A stretch of DNA of 57,354 bases from Paracoccus sp. UBA889 (GCA_002294185.1 DBFD01000056.1:1-57354), one strand, 5' to 3'; shown: positions 33,423-43,596, numbered from the stretch's first letter. Numbers and translations are program-made. The notes: generated from the letters alone by a model not told the origin.

Positions 33423-34931
33423 ATGTCGAGGCGCGTGGCGCTGGCCGGTTTTCTTCATGAAACCAACACGTTCGCACCGACGAAGGCGCGGATGTCGGAT
33501 TTCGTGCAGGGCGGTGGATACATGCCGATGGCGCGCGGGCAGGCGGTGATCGACCAGTCGCGCGGTATCAATCTGGGGATTGGTGGCGCGGTCGAATTCG
33601 GCGAATCGGCGGGCTGGGACATGGTGCCCGTGCTGTGGGCCGGAGCGATCCCGTCGGCGCATGTTTCGCGCGACGCCTATGAAAGCATCACCGAAGAGAT
33701 CATTTCGGGCATCCATGCCGCCGGGCCGCTGGACGGCATCTTTCTTGACCTGCACGGCGCGATGGTGGCCGAGCACGAGGACGATGGCGAGGGACGGCTG
33801 CTGGCCCGGCTGCGTGCGGCGGTGGGTGACGTGCCCATCGCCGCCGCGCTGGATCTGCATGGCAACATCACCGCTCGGATGGTCGAGGCGGCGGATATGC
33901 TGGTGGGCTTTCGCACCTATCCGCATGTGGACATGGCCCGGACCGGGCATCGGGCGGCGGCGCAACTGGATCGCCTGATGGCCGGCACGAGACCTGCGAA
34001 GGCATTCCGCCGCCTGCCTTTCCTGGTGCCTATCGCCTGGCAAAGCACGCGCGGCCAGCCCGGAAGGGATATCTACGATCTGGTCGCAAAGACCGAATGC
34101 AGCGACGTCACCAGCACCTCCTTCTTCTTCGGTTTTCCCGCCGCGGATTTCCCGGGCTGCGGCCCGACGGTGATCTGCTATGGCGAAACACAGGCCCCGG
34201 CCGATGCTGCGGCCGACCGGATCGAACGGGCGGTGCGCGACGCCGAGCCGGCGCTGGCCGGGCAGACATTCGACCCCGACGAAGGTGTGATCGAGGCCAT
34301 GCGGATCGCGGCGGACGCGCGCCGCCCCGTGATCATTGCCGACACGCAGGACAATCCCGGCGCCGGGGGCGACAGCAACACGACGGGAATGCTGCGCGCG
34401 CTTGTCCGGCAGGGGGCAAAGCGCGCCGCCCTTGGCCTTCTGGTAGATCCAGGGGCGGCCGCCGCCGCCCATGCGGCTGGCGAAGGGACAGAAATCGACC
34501 TCGCGCTTGGCGGCTTTTCCGGGATCCAGGGCGATGCGCCCTATGAAGCGCGTTTCGCCGTGGAAAAGCTGTCGGAGGGCAAGCTGATCGCATCCGGCCC
34601 CTTCTATGGCGGCGCACCGCTGGATCTCGGCCCCTCTGCCTGCCTGCGCGTTGACGATGTTCGCGTGGTCGTCACCAGCCACAAGGCCCAGATGGCGGAT
34701 CGCGAGATGTACCGCTTCGTCGGGATCGAACCCGAGACACAGGCGATCCTGGTGAACAAGAGCTCGGTCCATTTTCGCGCCGATTTCGACCATATCGCCG
34801 AGACGATCCTGACCTGCACCGCCCCCGGACCGATGCCGCTGAGCCCGGCAAGCCTGCCCTTCCGGCGACTGGCGCCCGGAATGCGGCTGGAACCGCTGGG
34901 CGAGGCGTTCAGGCCGCAGGATTCACCATGA
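33423..34931 (+). CDS. M81-family metallopeptidase (MlrC-like)
   Basis: This 502-residue protein belongs with microcystinase C-like M81 enzymes, which are zinc-dependent hydrolases of peptides or amides. Family marks are VALAGFLHETNTFAPT at the N-terminus, IFLDLHGAMVAEHED and ALDLHGNITARM in the middle, TYPHVDMARTG, and the C-terminal-domain motif DTQDNPGAGGDSNTTGML. The ATG at 33423 follows GAAGGG and puts the HET motif at the usual place. It heads an operon with a dipeptide-type ABC transporter and two M20 hydrolases, so a role in cleaving an imported peptide-like compound is likely. Confidence 0.88.
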   Translation: MSRRVALAGFLHETNTFAPTKARMSDFVQGGGYMPMARGQAVIDQSRGINLGIGGAVEFGESAGWDMVPVLWAGAIPSAHVSRDAYESITEEIISGIHAAGPLDGIFLDLHGAMVAEHEDDGEGRLLARLRAAVGDVPIAAALDLHGNITARMVEAADMLVGFRTYPHVDMARTGHRAAAQLDRLMAGTRPAKAFRRLPFLVPIAWQSTRGQPGRDIYDLVAKTECSDVTSTSFFFGFPAADFPGCGPTVICYGETQAPADAAADRIERAVRDAEPALAGQTFDPDEGVIEAMRIAADARRPVIIADTQDNPGAGGDSNTTGMLRALVRQGAKRAALGLLVDPGAAAAAHAAGEGTEIDLALGGFSGIQGDAPYEARFAVEKLSEGKLIASGPFYGGAPLDLGPSACLRVDDVRVVVTSHKAQMADREMYRFVGIEPETQAILVNKSSVHFRADFDHIAETILTCTAPGPMPLSPASLPFRRLAPGMRLEPLGEAFRPQDSP

Positions 34932-34997
34932 ACCGACAACCGCGTCACACAAGGCAATAAAGCCGGGCGCATTTTCATCAACCACGGGAGGTTACGG

Positions 34998-36593
34998 ATG
35001 AAGCACTTCAATCTGAAAGGGACGCGGGCGCTGCTGCTCAGTGTCACGCTGGCGGGATCGGCCCTGTTGGCGGGCGGCGTGGACGCGCAGACGCTGCGGG
35101 CGGTCATGCATTCGGACCTGCGGGTGCTGGACCCGATCCTGACCACGGCCTACATGAGCCGCAACCACGGTTACATGATCTTCGACACGCTTTTCGCGCT
35201 TGACGCCAATCTGGAACCGCAGCCTCAGATGGTGAAGGATTACGAGGTCTCCGAGGACGAGCTGACCTATACCTTCACCCTGCGCGACGGGCTGAAATTT
35301 CATGATGGCGCGGATGTGACGGGCGCGGACGTCGCAGCCTCGATCAAGCGTTGGGGCGAGCGCGACGGAATGGGCCAGGTGCTGATGTCCTTCGTGGACA
35401 GCATGGAACAGGGCGCAGAGCCAAACCAGTTCGTCCTCACGCTGAAAGAGCCTTACGGGCTGGTGATCGAAAGCCTTGCCAAGCCTTCGTCGAACGTGCC
35501 CTTCATCATGCCCGCGCGGCTGGCCGAGACGCCGTCGACCGAACCGATCCCGGAACAGATCGGATCCGGCCCCTTCAAATGGGTGGCGGACGAATACCAG
35601 CCCGGCGTGCGCGCGGTCTATGAGAAGAACGAGGATTATGTCCCGCGCGACGAGCCGCCAAGCGCCGCCGCGGGGGGCAAGGTGGTCAAGGTGGACCGCG
35701 TCGAATGGGTGGTGATGGCCGACGACCAGACGGCGCTCAACGCGCTGCAGGCGGGCGAGATCGACTTCTGGGAACAGCCCCCCTCCGACCTGTTGCCGAT
35801 CCTTGAGGCCAATCCGGATCTGACGGTCAAGAACCTCAATGCGCTGGGATTCCAGACGATCATGCGGCCCAACACGCTGAATCCGCCGATGGACGATCCT
35901 CGGATCCGCCGGGCCGCCATTGCGGCGGTGAACCAGAAAGACGTCCTGGATGCGCTGGTCGGGACGCCTGACCTCTACAAGATCTGCGGTGCCATGTTCG
36001 TCTGCGACACGCCGCTGGCCACCGACGTGGGGTCCGAAACGCTTGTGCAGGGCAATGGCATGGACAAGGCCAAGGCGCTGCTGAAAGAGGCCGGATATGA
36101 CGGCACGCCAATTGTCATCATGCAGCCGACGGACGTCGCATCGCTACGCTCGCAGCCCATCGTCGTCGCACAGGCGATGCGGGATGCGGGATTCACCGTC
36201 GATCTGCAGGCGATGGACTGGCAGACCCTGGTGGGCAAGCGCGCAAGCCAGGCGCCCATCTCTGAAGGCGGGTGGCACATGTTCATGACCAACTGGGTGG
36301 GCGCCGACGTGTTCAATCCGCTGGTCAACAACATGGTCAATGGCAAGGGCAAGGACGGCGGCTGGTTCGGCTGGCCGGACGTGCCCAAGCTTGAAGAGTT
36401 GCGTACAGCCTATGCGACCGCACCCACGCTGGAGGAACAGCAGAAGCTGGCCGCGGAGATCCAGAAAATCGCCTATGACGAAGGCATCTACGCCCCGATC
36501 GGCCAGTATTTCGTGCCTACGGCCTGGTCCAACAGCCTCGACGGCGTCCTGGACGCGCCCGCGCCGCTGTTCTGGAATATTACCAAGAACTGA
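34998..36593 (+). CDS. dipeptide/oligopeptide-type ABC substrate-binding protein
   Basis: This 531-residue periplasmic protein has a signal peptide (RALLLSVTLAGSALLAGG, cleavage near VDAQT) and the SBP_bac_5 fold: LRVLDPILTTAYMSRNHG, YTFTLRDGLKFHDGADVTGADV, SGPFKWVADEYQPG and DDPRIRRAAIAAVN. GGGAGG precedes the ATG. Its ligand is probably a peptide or an N-acylated compound, judging from the amide hydrolases around it. Confidence 0.92.
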   Translation: MKHFNLKGTRALLLSVTLAGSALLAGGVDAQTLRAVMHSDLRVLDPILTTAYMSRNHGYMIFDTLFALDANLEPQPQMVKDYEVSEDELTYTFTLRDGLKFHDGADVTGADVAASIKRWGERDGMGQVLMSFVDSMEQGAEPNQFVLTLKEPYGLVIESLAKPSSNVPFIMPARLAETPSTEPIPEQIGSGPFKWVADEYQPGVRAVYEKNEDYVPRDEPPSAAAGGKVVKVDRVEWVVMADDQTALNALQAGEIDFWEQPPSDLLPILEANPDLTVKNLNALGFQTIMRPNTLNPPMDDPRIRRAAIAAVNQKDVLDALVGTPDLYKICGAMFVCDTPLATDVGSETLVQGNGMDKAKALLKEAGYDGTPIVIMQPTDVASLRSQPIVVAQAMRDAGFTVDLQAMDWQTLVGKRASQAPISEGGWHMFMTNWVGADVFNPLVNNMVNGKGKDGGWFGWPDVPKLEELRTAYATAPTLEEQQKLAAEIQKIAYDEGIYAPIGQYFVPTAWSNSLDGVLDAPAPLFWNITKN

Positions 36594-36599
36594 CGCCGC

Positions 36600-36626
36600 G
36601 CGCGGCCCCCGCTGGCGGGGCCGCGC
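36600..36626 (+). promoter_or_regulatory. intercistronic stem-loop after the binding-protein gene
   Basis: GCGCGGCCCC (36600-36609) and GGGGCCGCGC (36617-36626) form a perfect 10-bp stem with a 7-base loop, seven bases after the stop codon and without a T-run. It probably raises binding-protein mRNA relative to the permease genes. Confidence 0.6.
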
Positions 36627-36650
36627 TTCCGTTCGAAAGGCACCGCCGCC

Positions 36651-37595
36651 ATGATCTTCTACATTCTCCGGCGTATTCTGGCTGCAATCCCGGTGATGGG
36701 ATTCGTCGCGCTGTTCGTGTTTTTGCTGCTGCGCCTGACGCCGGGCGATCCCGCGGCGATCATCGCCGGAGACACCGCCACCCCCGCGCAGCTGGAGGCG
36801 ATCCGCGAATCGCTGGGATTGAACGAGCCTGTTCTGGTGCAGTTCTTCGCCTGGATCGGGCAGCTTCTGCGGGGCGATTTCGGCACCTCGATCCTGTCGG
36901 GCAAGCCGGTGATCCAGCTGATTGCGGACCGGATGGAACCGACCATCAGCCTGGCGCTGACCACGATCATCCTGTCTGTGATCATTGCCGTCCCGCTGGG
37001 CGTCATTGCCGCATGGAAACAGGGCACGCTGATCGACCGCTTCGTGATGCTGCTGTCGGTGCTGGGTTTCTCGGTTCCGGTCTTCGTGATCGGCTATCTG
37101 ATGATCTCGCTTTTCTCTATTCAGCTGGGCTGGTTCCCGGTGCAGGGATTCAAGCCGATCGGGGACGGTGTCGGGGCCTTCTTTCATCGCATTGCCCTGC
37201 CGACCTTCACCCTGACGCTGCTCTATATCGCGCTGATCGCGCGGATCACGCGGACCTCGATGCTGGAAATCCTCGGCGACGATTATGTCCGCACCGCCCG
37301 CGCCAAGGGCCTGCCGGAGCGCAAGGTGCTGATGCGCCATGCGCTGCGCAACTGCTCGGTTCCGATCATCACCGTCATCGGGATCGGTTTCGCTCTGATC
37401 ATCTCGGGCGTGGTGGTGACGGAATCGGTGTTCAACCTGCCCGGGCTGGGCCGGCTCACCGTGGATGCGGTCCTGAGCCGAGATTATCCGGTGATCCAGG
37501 CGGTGATCCTGCTCGCCTCGCTGGTCTATGTCGTCATCAACCTGCTGATCGACATCGCCTATGTGCTGCTTGACCCAAGGATCCGCTACGCATGA
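36651..37595 (+). CDS. dipeptide-type ABC permease (DppB-like)
   Basis: This 314-residue inner-membrane permease has six likely helices. MIFYILRRILAAIPVMGFVA, LLRLTPGDPAAIIAGD and SLGLNEPVLVQF at the N-terminus are typical of DppB/OppB proteins. The EAA loop is YVRTARAKGLPERKVLMRHA, and GVVVTESVFNLPGLGRL follows the family pattern. Its stop overlaps the next permease start by ATGA. Confidence 0.93.
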   Translation: MIFYILRRILAAIPVMGFVALFVFLLLRLTPGDPAAIIAGDTATPAQLEAIRESLGLNEPVLVQFFAWIGQLLRGDFGTSILSGKPVIQLIADRMEPTISLALTTIILSVIIAVPLGVIAAWKQGTLIDRFVMLLSVLGFSVPVFVIGYLMISLFSIQLGWFPVQGFKPIGDGVGAFFHRIALPTFTLTLLYIALIARITRTSMLEILGDDYVRTARAKGLPERKVLMRHALRNCSVPIITVIGIGFALIISGVVVTESVFNLPGLGRLTVDAVLSRDYPVIQAVILLASLVYVVINLLIDIAYVLLDPRIRYA

Positions 37596-38482
37596 CCGAT
37601 CACTCCGCCGCCGCCCTCGTTCCGGTCCGCGTCTCTCCGCTGGGCCGCGCGCGAGAGATCGTGTTCTCCAGTCCGATGGTGATGCTTGCCACGGTGATCC
37701 TGGTGCTGATCGTTCTGTCCGCGATCCTCGCGCCCTGGATCGTGCCGCATGATCCGGTGCGCCTTGCGCCCGCCGCCCGGCTGAAGCCGCCGGGCGGAGA
37801 ATTCTGGCTGGGCACCGACGCCTTCGGGCGCGATCTGTTCTCGCGCATCATCTATGGGGGGCGGATTTCGCTGGTGGTGGGCGTCGCGGCGGCGATCATC
37901 GCGGTGGCGCTGGGGCTGTTGCTGGGTCTGCTCGCGGGCTATCTGCGCTGGATCGACGCGGTGCTGATGCGGATGGTGGACGGACTGATGGCGATCCCAT
38001 CCATTCTTCTGGCCATCGCCATCGTCTCGCTGTGGGGGGCGGGTATCTGGACGGTTCTGGTGGCGATCACCATCCCCGAAGTGCCGCGCGTGGTGCGGCT
38101 GGTGCGCTCCATCGTGCTGTCTGCGCGCGAGGAACCCTATGTCGAGGCCGCCATCGCCGCTGGATCTTCGACCGGGCTGATCATGCGCCGGCATCTGGTG
38201 CCGAACACCATCGCGCCGCTGATCATCCAGGGCACCTATATCTGCGCCAGTGCGATCCTGACCGAAGCGATCCTCAGCTTCCTGGGGGCGGGGATCAACC
38301 CCGAGACGCCAAGCTGGGGAAACATCATGGCGGAAGGGCGGATCTATTTCCAGATCAACCCCGGTATCGTCCTGTGGCCCGGACTGGCGGTTTCGGTGGC
38401 GATCCTGTCGATCAATCTTCTGGGCGATGCGGTGCGCGACGCGCTTGACCCGCGAATGGCCAAGCGGGGGATCGAACGATGA
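37592..38482 (+). CDS. dipeptide-type ABC permease (DppC-like)
   Basis: This 296-residue protein pairs with the preceding permease. Family marks are FWLGTDAFGRDLFSRIIYGG, LGLLLGLLAGYLRWIDAVLM, the EAA loop YVEAAIAAGSSTGLIMRRHL and FLGAGINPETPSWGNIMAEG. It is linked by ATGA overlaps to the genes on both sides. Confidence 0.93.
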   Translation: MTDHSAAALVPVRVSPLGRAREIVFSSPMVMLATVILVLIVLSAILAPWIVPHDPVRLAPAARLKPPGGEFWLGTDAFGRDLFSRIIYGGRISLVVGVAAAIIAVALGLLLGLLAGYLRWIDAVLMRMVDGLMAIPSILLAIAIVSLWGAGIWTVLVAITIPEVPRVVRLVRSIVLSAREEPYVEAAIAAGSSTGLIMRRHLVPNTIAPLIIQGTYICASAILTEAILSFLGAGINPETPSWGNIMAEGRIYFQINPGIVLWPGLAVSVAILSINLLGDAVRDALDPRMAKRGIER

Positions 38483-40107
38483 GCCTTCTGGAAATCTCGG
38501 GCCTCAGGATCGCGCTGAACGGCGATGCGGATCAACAGGTGGTCAAGGGCCTCGATCTCAGCATCGAGCCGGGACAGACGATGTGCCTCGTCGGCGAATC
38601 CGGGTCGGGCAAGTCGCTGACGGCGCTGGCCACGATGGGCCTGCTGCCGTCCGCGCTGAAGATCATCGACGGGTCGATCAGGCTGCAAGGCGAGGAATTG
38701 ACCACCGCCCGGCCGTCGCGGATGCGCAATCTGCGCGCCACGGTGATGTCGATGATCTTTCAGGAACCGATGACCGCGCTTAACCCGGTGGCCCGCGTCG
38801 GCCAGCAGATCGAGGAGGTGCTGGAATTCCATTCGGACCTGTCGCAATCGCGCCGCAAGTCCCGCGTCAAGGAGATGATGGAGGCGGTGCACCTGCCCGA
38901 TGTCGACAAGATGTATCGCAGCTTTCCCCATCAGCTTTCCGGCGGGCAGCGTCAGCGGATCATGATCGCGATGGCGCTGGTGATGCGGCCGCAACTGCTG
39001 ATCGCGGATGAGCCGACGACGGCGCTGGACGTGACGACGCAGGCGCAGATCCTCAGCCTGATCGGCGAATTGCGCGAAAAGCAGGGATCATCGGTCCTGT
39101 TCATCACCCATGACATGGGCGTCGTATCGGAAATCGCCGATGACGTGACGGTCCTGAAACTTGGCGAGGTGATGGAGACCCAAAGCGTCGAGAACCTGCT
39201 GCGCCATCCGCAGACGGATTACAGCCGCGATCTGTTGCGCTCGGTCCCCAGCCAGGTGCCGCGCCCGGCGCGTGATGCGGTGTCGGACCGGGTGGTGCTG
39301 GAGACGCGCGACCTGAGCAAGACCTATGGCGGCGCTGGCTGGTTCGGCCGTGGCCGCGAGGTGAAGGCGGTGCAGGACGTGTCCATCAGCGTCACGAAGG
39401 GCCGGACCCTGGGGATCGTGGGCGAGAGCGGGTCGGGAAAATCGACCGTGGCACGCTGCATCATGCGGCTGATCGACCCGAGTTCGGGCGCGATCATGGT
39501 GGGCGGGCGCGACATTGCCACGCTGTCGCAGAAAGAGCTGAAACCGCAGCGCAAGAAAATCCAGATCGTGTTCCAGGATCCCATGCGGTCGCTGAATCCG
39601 CGGATCGAGATCGGACACTCGATCATCGAGGGCCCGCTGAATTTCGGCATGCCGCGCGACAAGGCGATCCAGCGCGCGCGCGAATTGCTGACGCTCGTGG
39701 GTCTGCCCGCCAGCGCCGTGGACCGCTTTCCGCATCAGTTCTCGGGCGGCCAGCGTCAGCGGATCGCCATCGCCCGCGCGCTTGCGATGGATCCGGATGT
39801 GCTGGTGGCTGACGAGGCGGTGTCGGCGCTGGACGTGTCCGTGCAGGCGCAGGTGCTGGACCTGCTGGCCGAACTGCAGCAGCGGCTGGGTCTGGGTATC
39901 CTTTTCATCACCCATGACCTCGGTGTGGCGGCCCAGATCTGCGATGACGTGCTGGTCATGCAACATGGCCGCGCGGTCGAATACGGTCCCGCAGCCGAGG
40001 TGCTGGGCAATCCGAAACAGGACTACACCAAGGCGCTGATCCAGGCCGCGCCGGGCCGCCATTGGGATTTCGCCAATTTCCGCCCCTTCGCCGAGGCGGC
40101 CGAATAA
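38479..40107 (+). CDS. dipeptide-type ABC ATPase with two fused ATP-binding domains
   Basis: This 542-residue protein combines DppD- and DppF-like ATPases. Domain 1 has Walker [13 protein letters not shown] (about residue 37), signature [15 protein letters not shown] and Walker [13 protein letters not shown]. Domain 2 (from about residue 275) has [28 protein letters not shown] and [12 protein letters not shown]; the Pro-to-Ala change in that Walker B is tolerated in this family. The fusion is like GsiA/YejF. It completes the transporter with the two permeases and the binding protein. Confidence 0.93.
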   Translation: MSLLEISGLRIALNGDADQQVVKGLDLSIEPGQTMCLVGESGSGKSLTALATMGLLPSALKIIDGSIRLQGEELTTARPSRMRNLRATVMSMIFQEPMTALNPVARVGQQIEEVLEFHSDLSQSRRKSRVKEMMEAVHLPDVDKMYRSFPHQLSGGQRQRIMIAMALVMRPQLLIADEPTTALDVTTQAQILSLIGELREKQGSSVLFITHDMGVVSEIADDVTVLKLGEVMETQSVENLLRHPQTDYSRDLLRSVPSQVPRPARDAVSDRVVLETRDLSKTYGGAGWFGRGREVKAVQDVSISVTKGRTLGIVGESGSGKSTVARCIMRLIDPSSGAIMVGGRDIATLSQKELKPQRKKIQIVFQDPMRSLNPRIEIGHSIIEGPLNFGMPRDKAIQRARELLTLVGLPASAVDRFPHQFSGGQRQRIAIARALAMDPDVLVADEAVSALDVSVQAQVLDLLAELQQRLGLGILFITHDLGVAAQICDDVLVMQHGRAVEYGPAAEVLGNPKQDYTKALIQAAPGRHWDFANFRPFAEAAE

Positions 40108-40119
40108 GGAGACGATATC

Positions 40120-41283
40120 ATGACCATCCTGCCCATCATCGAGGACAGCGCGAGCGAGCTGACCGCGATCTTCAAGGACCTGCACGCCCACCCCGAGATC
40201 GGGTTCACAGAACATCGCACGGCCGGTGTCGTGGCGGACAAGCTGCGCGAATACGGCGTGGACGAAATCCATACCGGCATCGCCGGCACCGGCGTCGTGG
40301 GTATCGTCAAGGGCAGCCGCGAGGGCCAGCGCCGCATCGGCCTGCGCGCCGACATGGACGCGCTGCCGATTCACGAATTGACGAACCTGCCCTATGCGTC
40401 CCGGACTGCCGGCGTCATGCATGCCTGCGGCCATGACAGCCACACCACGATGCTGCTGGGCGCGGCCAAGCACCTTGCGGCCACGCGCGATTTCGCGGGC
40501 ACCGCGGTGCTGATCTTCCAGCCCGCCGAAGAGGGTCTCGGCGGTGCGCGGGGGATGCTGGCGGATGGCCTTTTCGAGCGTTTTCCCTGCGACGAAATCT
40601 ACGGAATGCACAACATGCCCAATGGCCAACCCGGCAAGGTCGGCATCTGCAAGGGCGCGGCGATGGCGGGGGCGTCCTTCTTCGACATCACCGTGCAGGG
40701 CCAGGGAAGCCATGCCGCCATGCCGCAGCAATCGCGCGACCCGCTGGTGATCGCAAGCGCGCTTGTGAACAGTCTGCAAACCATCGTCGCGCGAAACGTG
40801 GCCCCGCTGGATACCTGCGTGCTGTCGGTGACGCAGATGCATTCCGGATCGGCCTATAACATCGTGCCGGACACCGCCACGCTGGCGGGCACGATCCGCT
40901 ATTTCAAGGATGAGGTCCGCGAATTGACCGAAACCCGGATGAAGGAGCTTTGCGCGGGCTTCGCGAGGGGCTACGGGGTCGAGATCGACATCGACCTGCG
41001 CAACATCTTCGACGTGCTGATGAACGACGGCGATCTGTCGGATGCCTATCTGGAAGCCGCCGCCGATATCGTCGGGGCTGAAAACATCTGTGGCGACGAA
41101 GAGCCCGCCACGGGATCCGAGGATTTCGCGGACATGCTGAAGGTGGTTCCCGGAGCCTATTGCCGGATCAGCCATTCCGGCACGGTCGGGTTGCACAATC
41201 CCGGCTTCTTCCTTGACCCGCAGGTGCTGCCTGTCGGCGCCTCGATCATGGCGCGCATCGTCGAACGCCGCCTTGCCGCCTGA
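40120..41283 (+). CDS. M20 amidohydrolase (hippurate hydrolase-like)
   Basis: This 387-residue cytoplasmic enzyme probably removes an acyl group from an amino acid. M20D marks are DLHAHPEIGFTEHRTAGVV, GLRADMDALPIHE, the metal motif GVMHACGHDSHTTMLLGAAK, the Glu pair in FQPAEEGLGGARGML and the dimerisation-domain QGQGSHAAMPQQSRDP. The length is normal for the family. AAGGAG lies before its ATG. The ABC transporter just upstream likely supplies its substrate. Confidence 0.9.
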   Translation: MTILPIIEDSASELTAIFKDLHAHPEIGFTEHRTAGVVADKLREYGVDEIHTGIAGTGVVGIVKGSREGQRRIGLRADMDALPIHELTNLPYASRTAGVMHACGHDSHTTMLLGAAKHLAATRDFAGTAVLIFQPAEEGLGGARGMLADGLFERFPCDEIYGMHNMPNGQPGKVGICKGAAMAGASFFDITVQGQGSHAAMPQQSRDPLVIASALVNSLQTIVARNVAPLDTCVLSVTQMHSGSAYNIVPDTATLAGTIRYFKDEVRELTETRMKELCAGFARGYGVEIDIDLRNIFDVLMNDGDLSDAYLEAAADIVGAENICGDEEPATGSEDFADMLKVVPGAYCRISHSGTVGLHNPGFFLDPQVLPVGASIMARIVERRLAA

Positions 41284-41294
41284 AAGGACATCGC

Positions 41295-42434
41295 ATGAAC
41301 CCGCTGGAACTGCCCTTCGACACCGACGACATGCTGAAGGGCCTGGCCCCCTGGATCGAGTGTGAAAGCCCCACCTGGGACGCCGTCGCCGTCAACCGGA
41401 TGATGGATCTTGCGGCCTATGACATGGCCACGATGGGCGCCGAGGTCGAGCGTATTCCCGGCCGCATGGGCTTTGGCGGATCGGTGCGCGCGCGTTTTCC
41501 GCATCCCGACAGGGGAAAGCCCGGGATCATGATTTCGGGGCATATGGACACCGTTCATCCGATCGGCACGCTGGATGTGCTGCCCTTCCGGCGCGAGGGC
41601 GATATTTGCTATGGGCCGGGGCTCATGGACATGAAGGGCGGCAACTACATCGCGCTGGAGGCGATCCGCCAGCTTGCCAGGGCGGGGATGCAGACGCCGC
41701 TGCCGGTGACGGTGCTGTTCACGCCCGACGAGGAGGTCGGCACACCCTCGACCCGCGATCTCATCGAGGCGGAGGCGGCGCGCAATGCCTATGTTCTGGT
41801 CCCCGAGCCGGGCCATGACGATGGCGGGGTGACGATCGGACGCTATGCCATCGCGCGGTTCAATCTGAAGACGAAGGGCCGGCCCAGCCATGCCGGTGCG
41901 CGGCTCTCGGACGGCAAATCCGCCATCGCCGCGATGGCGCGTCGCATCATCGAGATCGAGGACATGACCGGACCGGATTGCACGTTTTCCGTCGGGGTGA
42001 TCCGAGCGGGGCAATGGGTCAATTGCGTGTCGTCAAGCTGCGAGGCCGAGGCGCTGAGCATGGCGAAGCGCCAGAATGATCTGGACAGCGGCGTCCAGCG
42101 GATGCTGGCCCTGCAAGGAAGCGAAAACGGCGTGGAGTTCATCGTCGAACGTGGCGTCACCCGGCCCGTCTGGGAACCCGACACGCCTGGAACGGCAAGG
42201 ATCTTTGACATTGCCAGGGACATCGCGAAGGAACTTGGCTTCGAGATGAAGGGCCGCAGTCAGGGTGGCGGATCCGACGGCAATTTTACCGGCGCGATGG
42301 GGATCCCCACTCTGGATTCGCTTGGCGTGCTGGGCGACGGGCTGCATACGCTCGGTGAACACATTCGCGTGGACAGCCTGACCACGCGGGCGAAACTGAT
42401 GGCGGCCTTGCTGATGCGGCTGGAACGAGCCTGA
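41295..42434 (+). CDS. M20 metallopeptidase (carboxypeptidase G2/ArgE-like)
   Basis: This 379-residue zinc hydrolase belongs to the M20A/M20 group near glutamate carboxypeptidase. Metal-binding motifs are ISGHMDTVHPIG, GPGLMDMKGGNYIALE, the catalytic Glu pair TPDEEVGTPSTRD and EPGHDDGG, and the C-terminal GLHTLGEHIRVDSLTTRA. It is 11 bp after the hippurate-hydrolase-like gene and ends the operon. It would liberate an amino acid from a peptide or N-acyl conjugate. Confidence 0.9.
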   Translation: MNPLELPFDTDDMLKGLAPWIECESPTWDAVAVNRMMDLAAYDMATMGAEVERIPGRMGFGGSVRARFPHPDRGKPGIMISGHMDTVHPIGTLDVLPFRREGDICYGPGLMDMKGGNYIALEAIRQLARAGMQTPLPVTVLFTPDEEVGTPSTRDLIEAEAARNAYVLVPEPGHDDGGVTIGRYAIARFNLKTKGRPSHAGARLSDGKSAIAAMARRIIEIEDMTGPDCTFSVGVIRAGQWVNCVSSSCEAEALSMAKRQNDLDSGVQRMLALQGSENGVEFIVERGVTRPVWEPDTPGTARIFDIARDIAKELGFEMKGRSQGGGSDGNFTGAMGIPTLDSLGVLGDGLHTLGEHIRVDSLTTRAKLMAALLMRLERA

Positions 42435-42624
42435 CATTCCGTTGCGCCCAGTGGCGTGACCCCATGCGACAGGTCCCGTGGATGGTCCTGTCCCGCCGGT
42501 GCGGATCGCCCGTGGGGTTGGCGATGGCGCCGTGGCAACGACCTTGCCCGCGGTCATTTTCCCCCGGGCCTTTGCCCTCTGGCGCAGTTTCTCCGATCCA
42601 TCGCTGTCGCCGCCGCAACCCGGA

Positions 42625-43596
42625 TCAGCGCGGGGCCACCGCGGCCGGACGCGCAGGCTGGACAAGGCGCAGCCCCTCGCTGCTCCAGGCCGCGCTGACA
42701 TGTTGCGCCTCTGTTCGCAGGAGGTCAGCGAAACGGGCGGCAAGGTTGCTCATCGGGCGACGGATGGGTTCGATCAGCATCAGGTCGATATGCATCTCTG
42801 GCCCGATGATCGGGTTCACGCTCAGGGCGCGATGCCCGCCGTCTTCTGCCATCATGACGGCGGGCAGGATGGTCACCCAATCGCTGTTGGCCACGAAATC
42901 CAGCGTGCCGAGCATCGTGTCCAGCTCAAGCAACTGGCCGATCCGGATGGCATTGGTCGTGCAATAGCTTTCTATCGTGTGCCGGCGGATGTTGTTGCCC
43001 CCCGGAACGACCAGCTTGAGCGGAGCCAGATCGCGCAGGCAGACGGGTGTCAGCGGCCCGACATCGCCGCCTGCGCGCGACACCAGAACCTCGGGCGTGC
43101 GCACGAAGAAGCTGCCGCGCAATCCGGTGGCGGAACTGTCCGAGGGCACGATGGCGAAATCCAGTTCGCCGGCCTGCACCGTTTGCGTCAGGCTGGCGCT
43201 GTAGCTTTCGGTGATGCGGACGTTCACGTTCGGTGATTCCCTCAGGAACCTGTCGAGAACGGGCGAGAGAACGCGGCTGGTGATGGTCGGCATCAGGCCG
43301 ACATGGATCTCGCCCGTCTCGCTCTTGGCGAAACGCGTCACATCGCGGCGCGCCGAGGCATGAACACGCAGCACCTCGAGGCAGTTGCGGTAGAAACTGT
43401 CGGCTGCCGGAGTGGGCGTCACACCGCCGCGTTCGCGCAGGAAAAGTTGCACGCCAAGCATGTATTCCAGATTCCGCATATGCTGCGACACGCCCGATTG
43501 CGTGGCGTTCTCGCGCTCGGCCGCGGCGGTGAAGGATCGTTCCTCATAGGCCGCGACGAAGATCGATATGTCCCTCAGGCTGCATCGCGTATCCAT
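42625..43596 (-). CDS. LysR-family transcriptional regulator
   Basis: This 323-residue regulator has the winged helix at residues 8-65 (LRDISIFVAAYEERSFTAAA, QSGVSQHMRNLEYMLGVQLF) and a substrate-binding domain starting GEIHVGLMPTITSRVLSPVL. AGGAGGAGA precedes the ATG. It is divergent from a 3-hydroxyisobutyrate-dehydrogenase-like gene with a 354-bp gap that contains an inverted repeat. Control of the carrier and TctABC-type genes on the right is the likely job. Confidence 0.9.
   Translation of the reverse strand: MDTRCSLRDISIFVAAYEERSFTAAAERENATQSGVSQHMRNLEYMLGVQLFLRERGGVTPTPAADSFYRNCLEVLRVHASARRDVTRFAKSETGEIHVGLMPTITSRVLSPVLDRFLRESPNVNVRITESYSASLTQTVQAGELDFAIVPSDSSATGLRGSFFVRTPEVLVSRAGGDVGPLTPVCLRDLAPLKLVVPGGNNIRRHTIESYCTTNAIRIGQLLELDTMLGTLDFVANSDWVTILPAVMMAEDGGHRALSVNPIIGPEMHIDLMLIEPIRRPMSNLAARFADLLRTEAQHVSAAWSSEGLRLVQPARPAAVAPR

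Noticed and set aside
39088-41196. Long minus-strand open frame (702 codons)
   Set aside because: It is antisense to the dual ATPase and M20 genes and its composition is that of a shadow frame.
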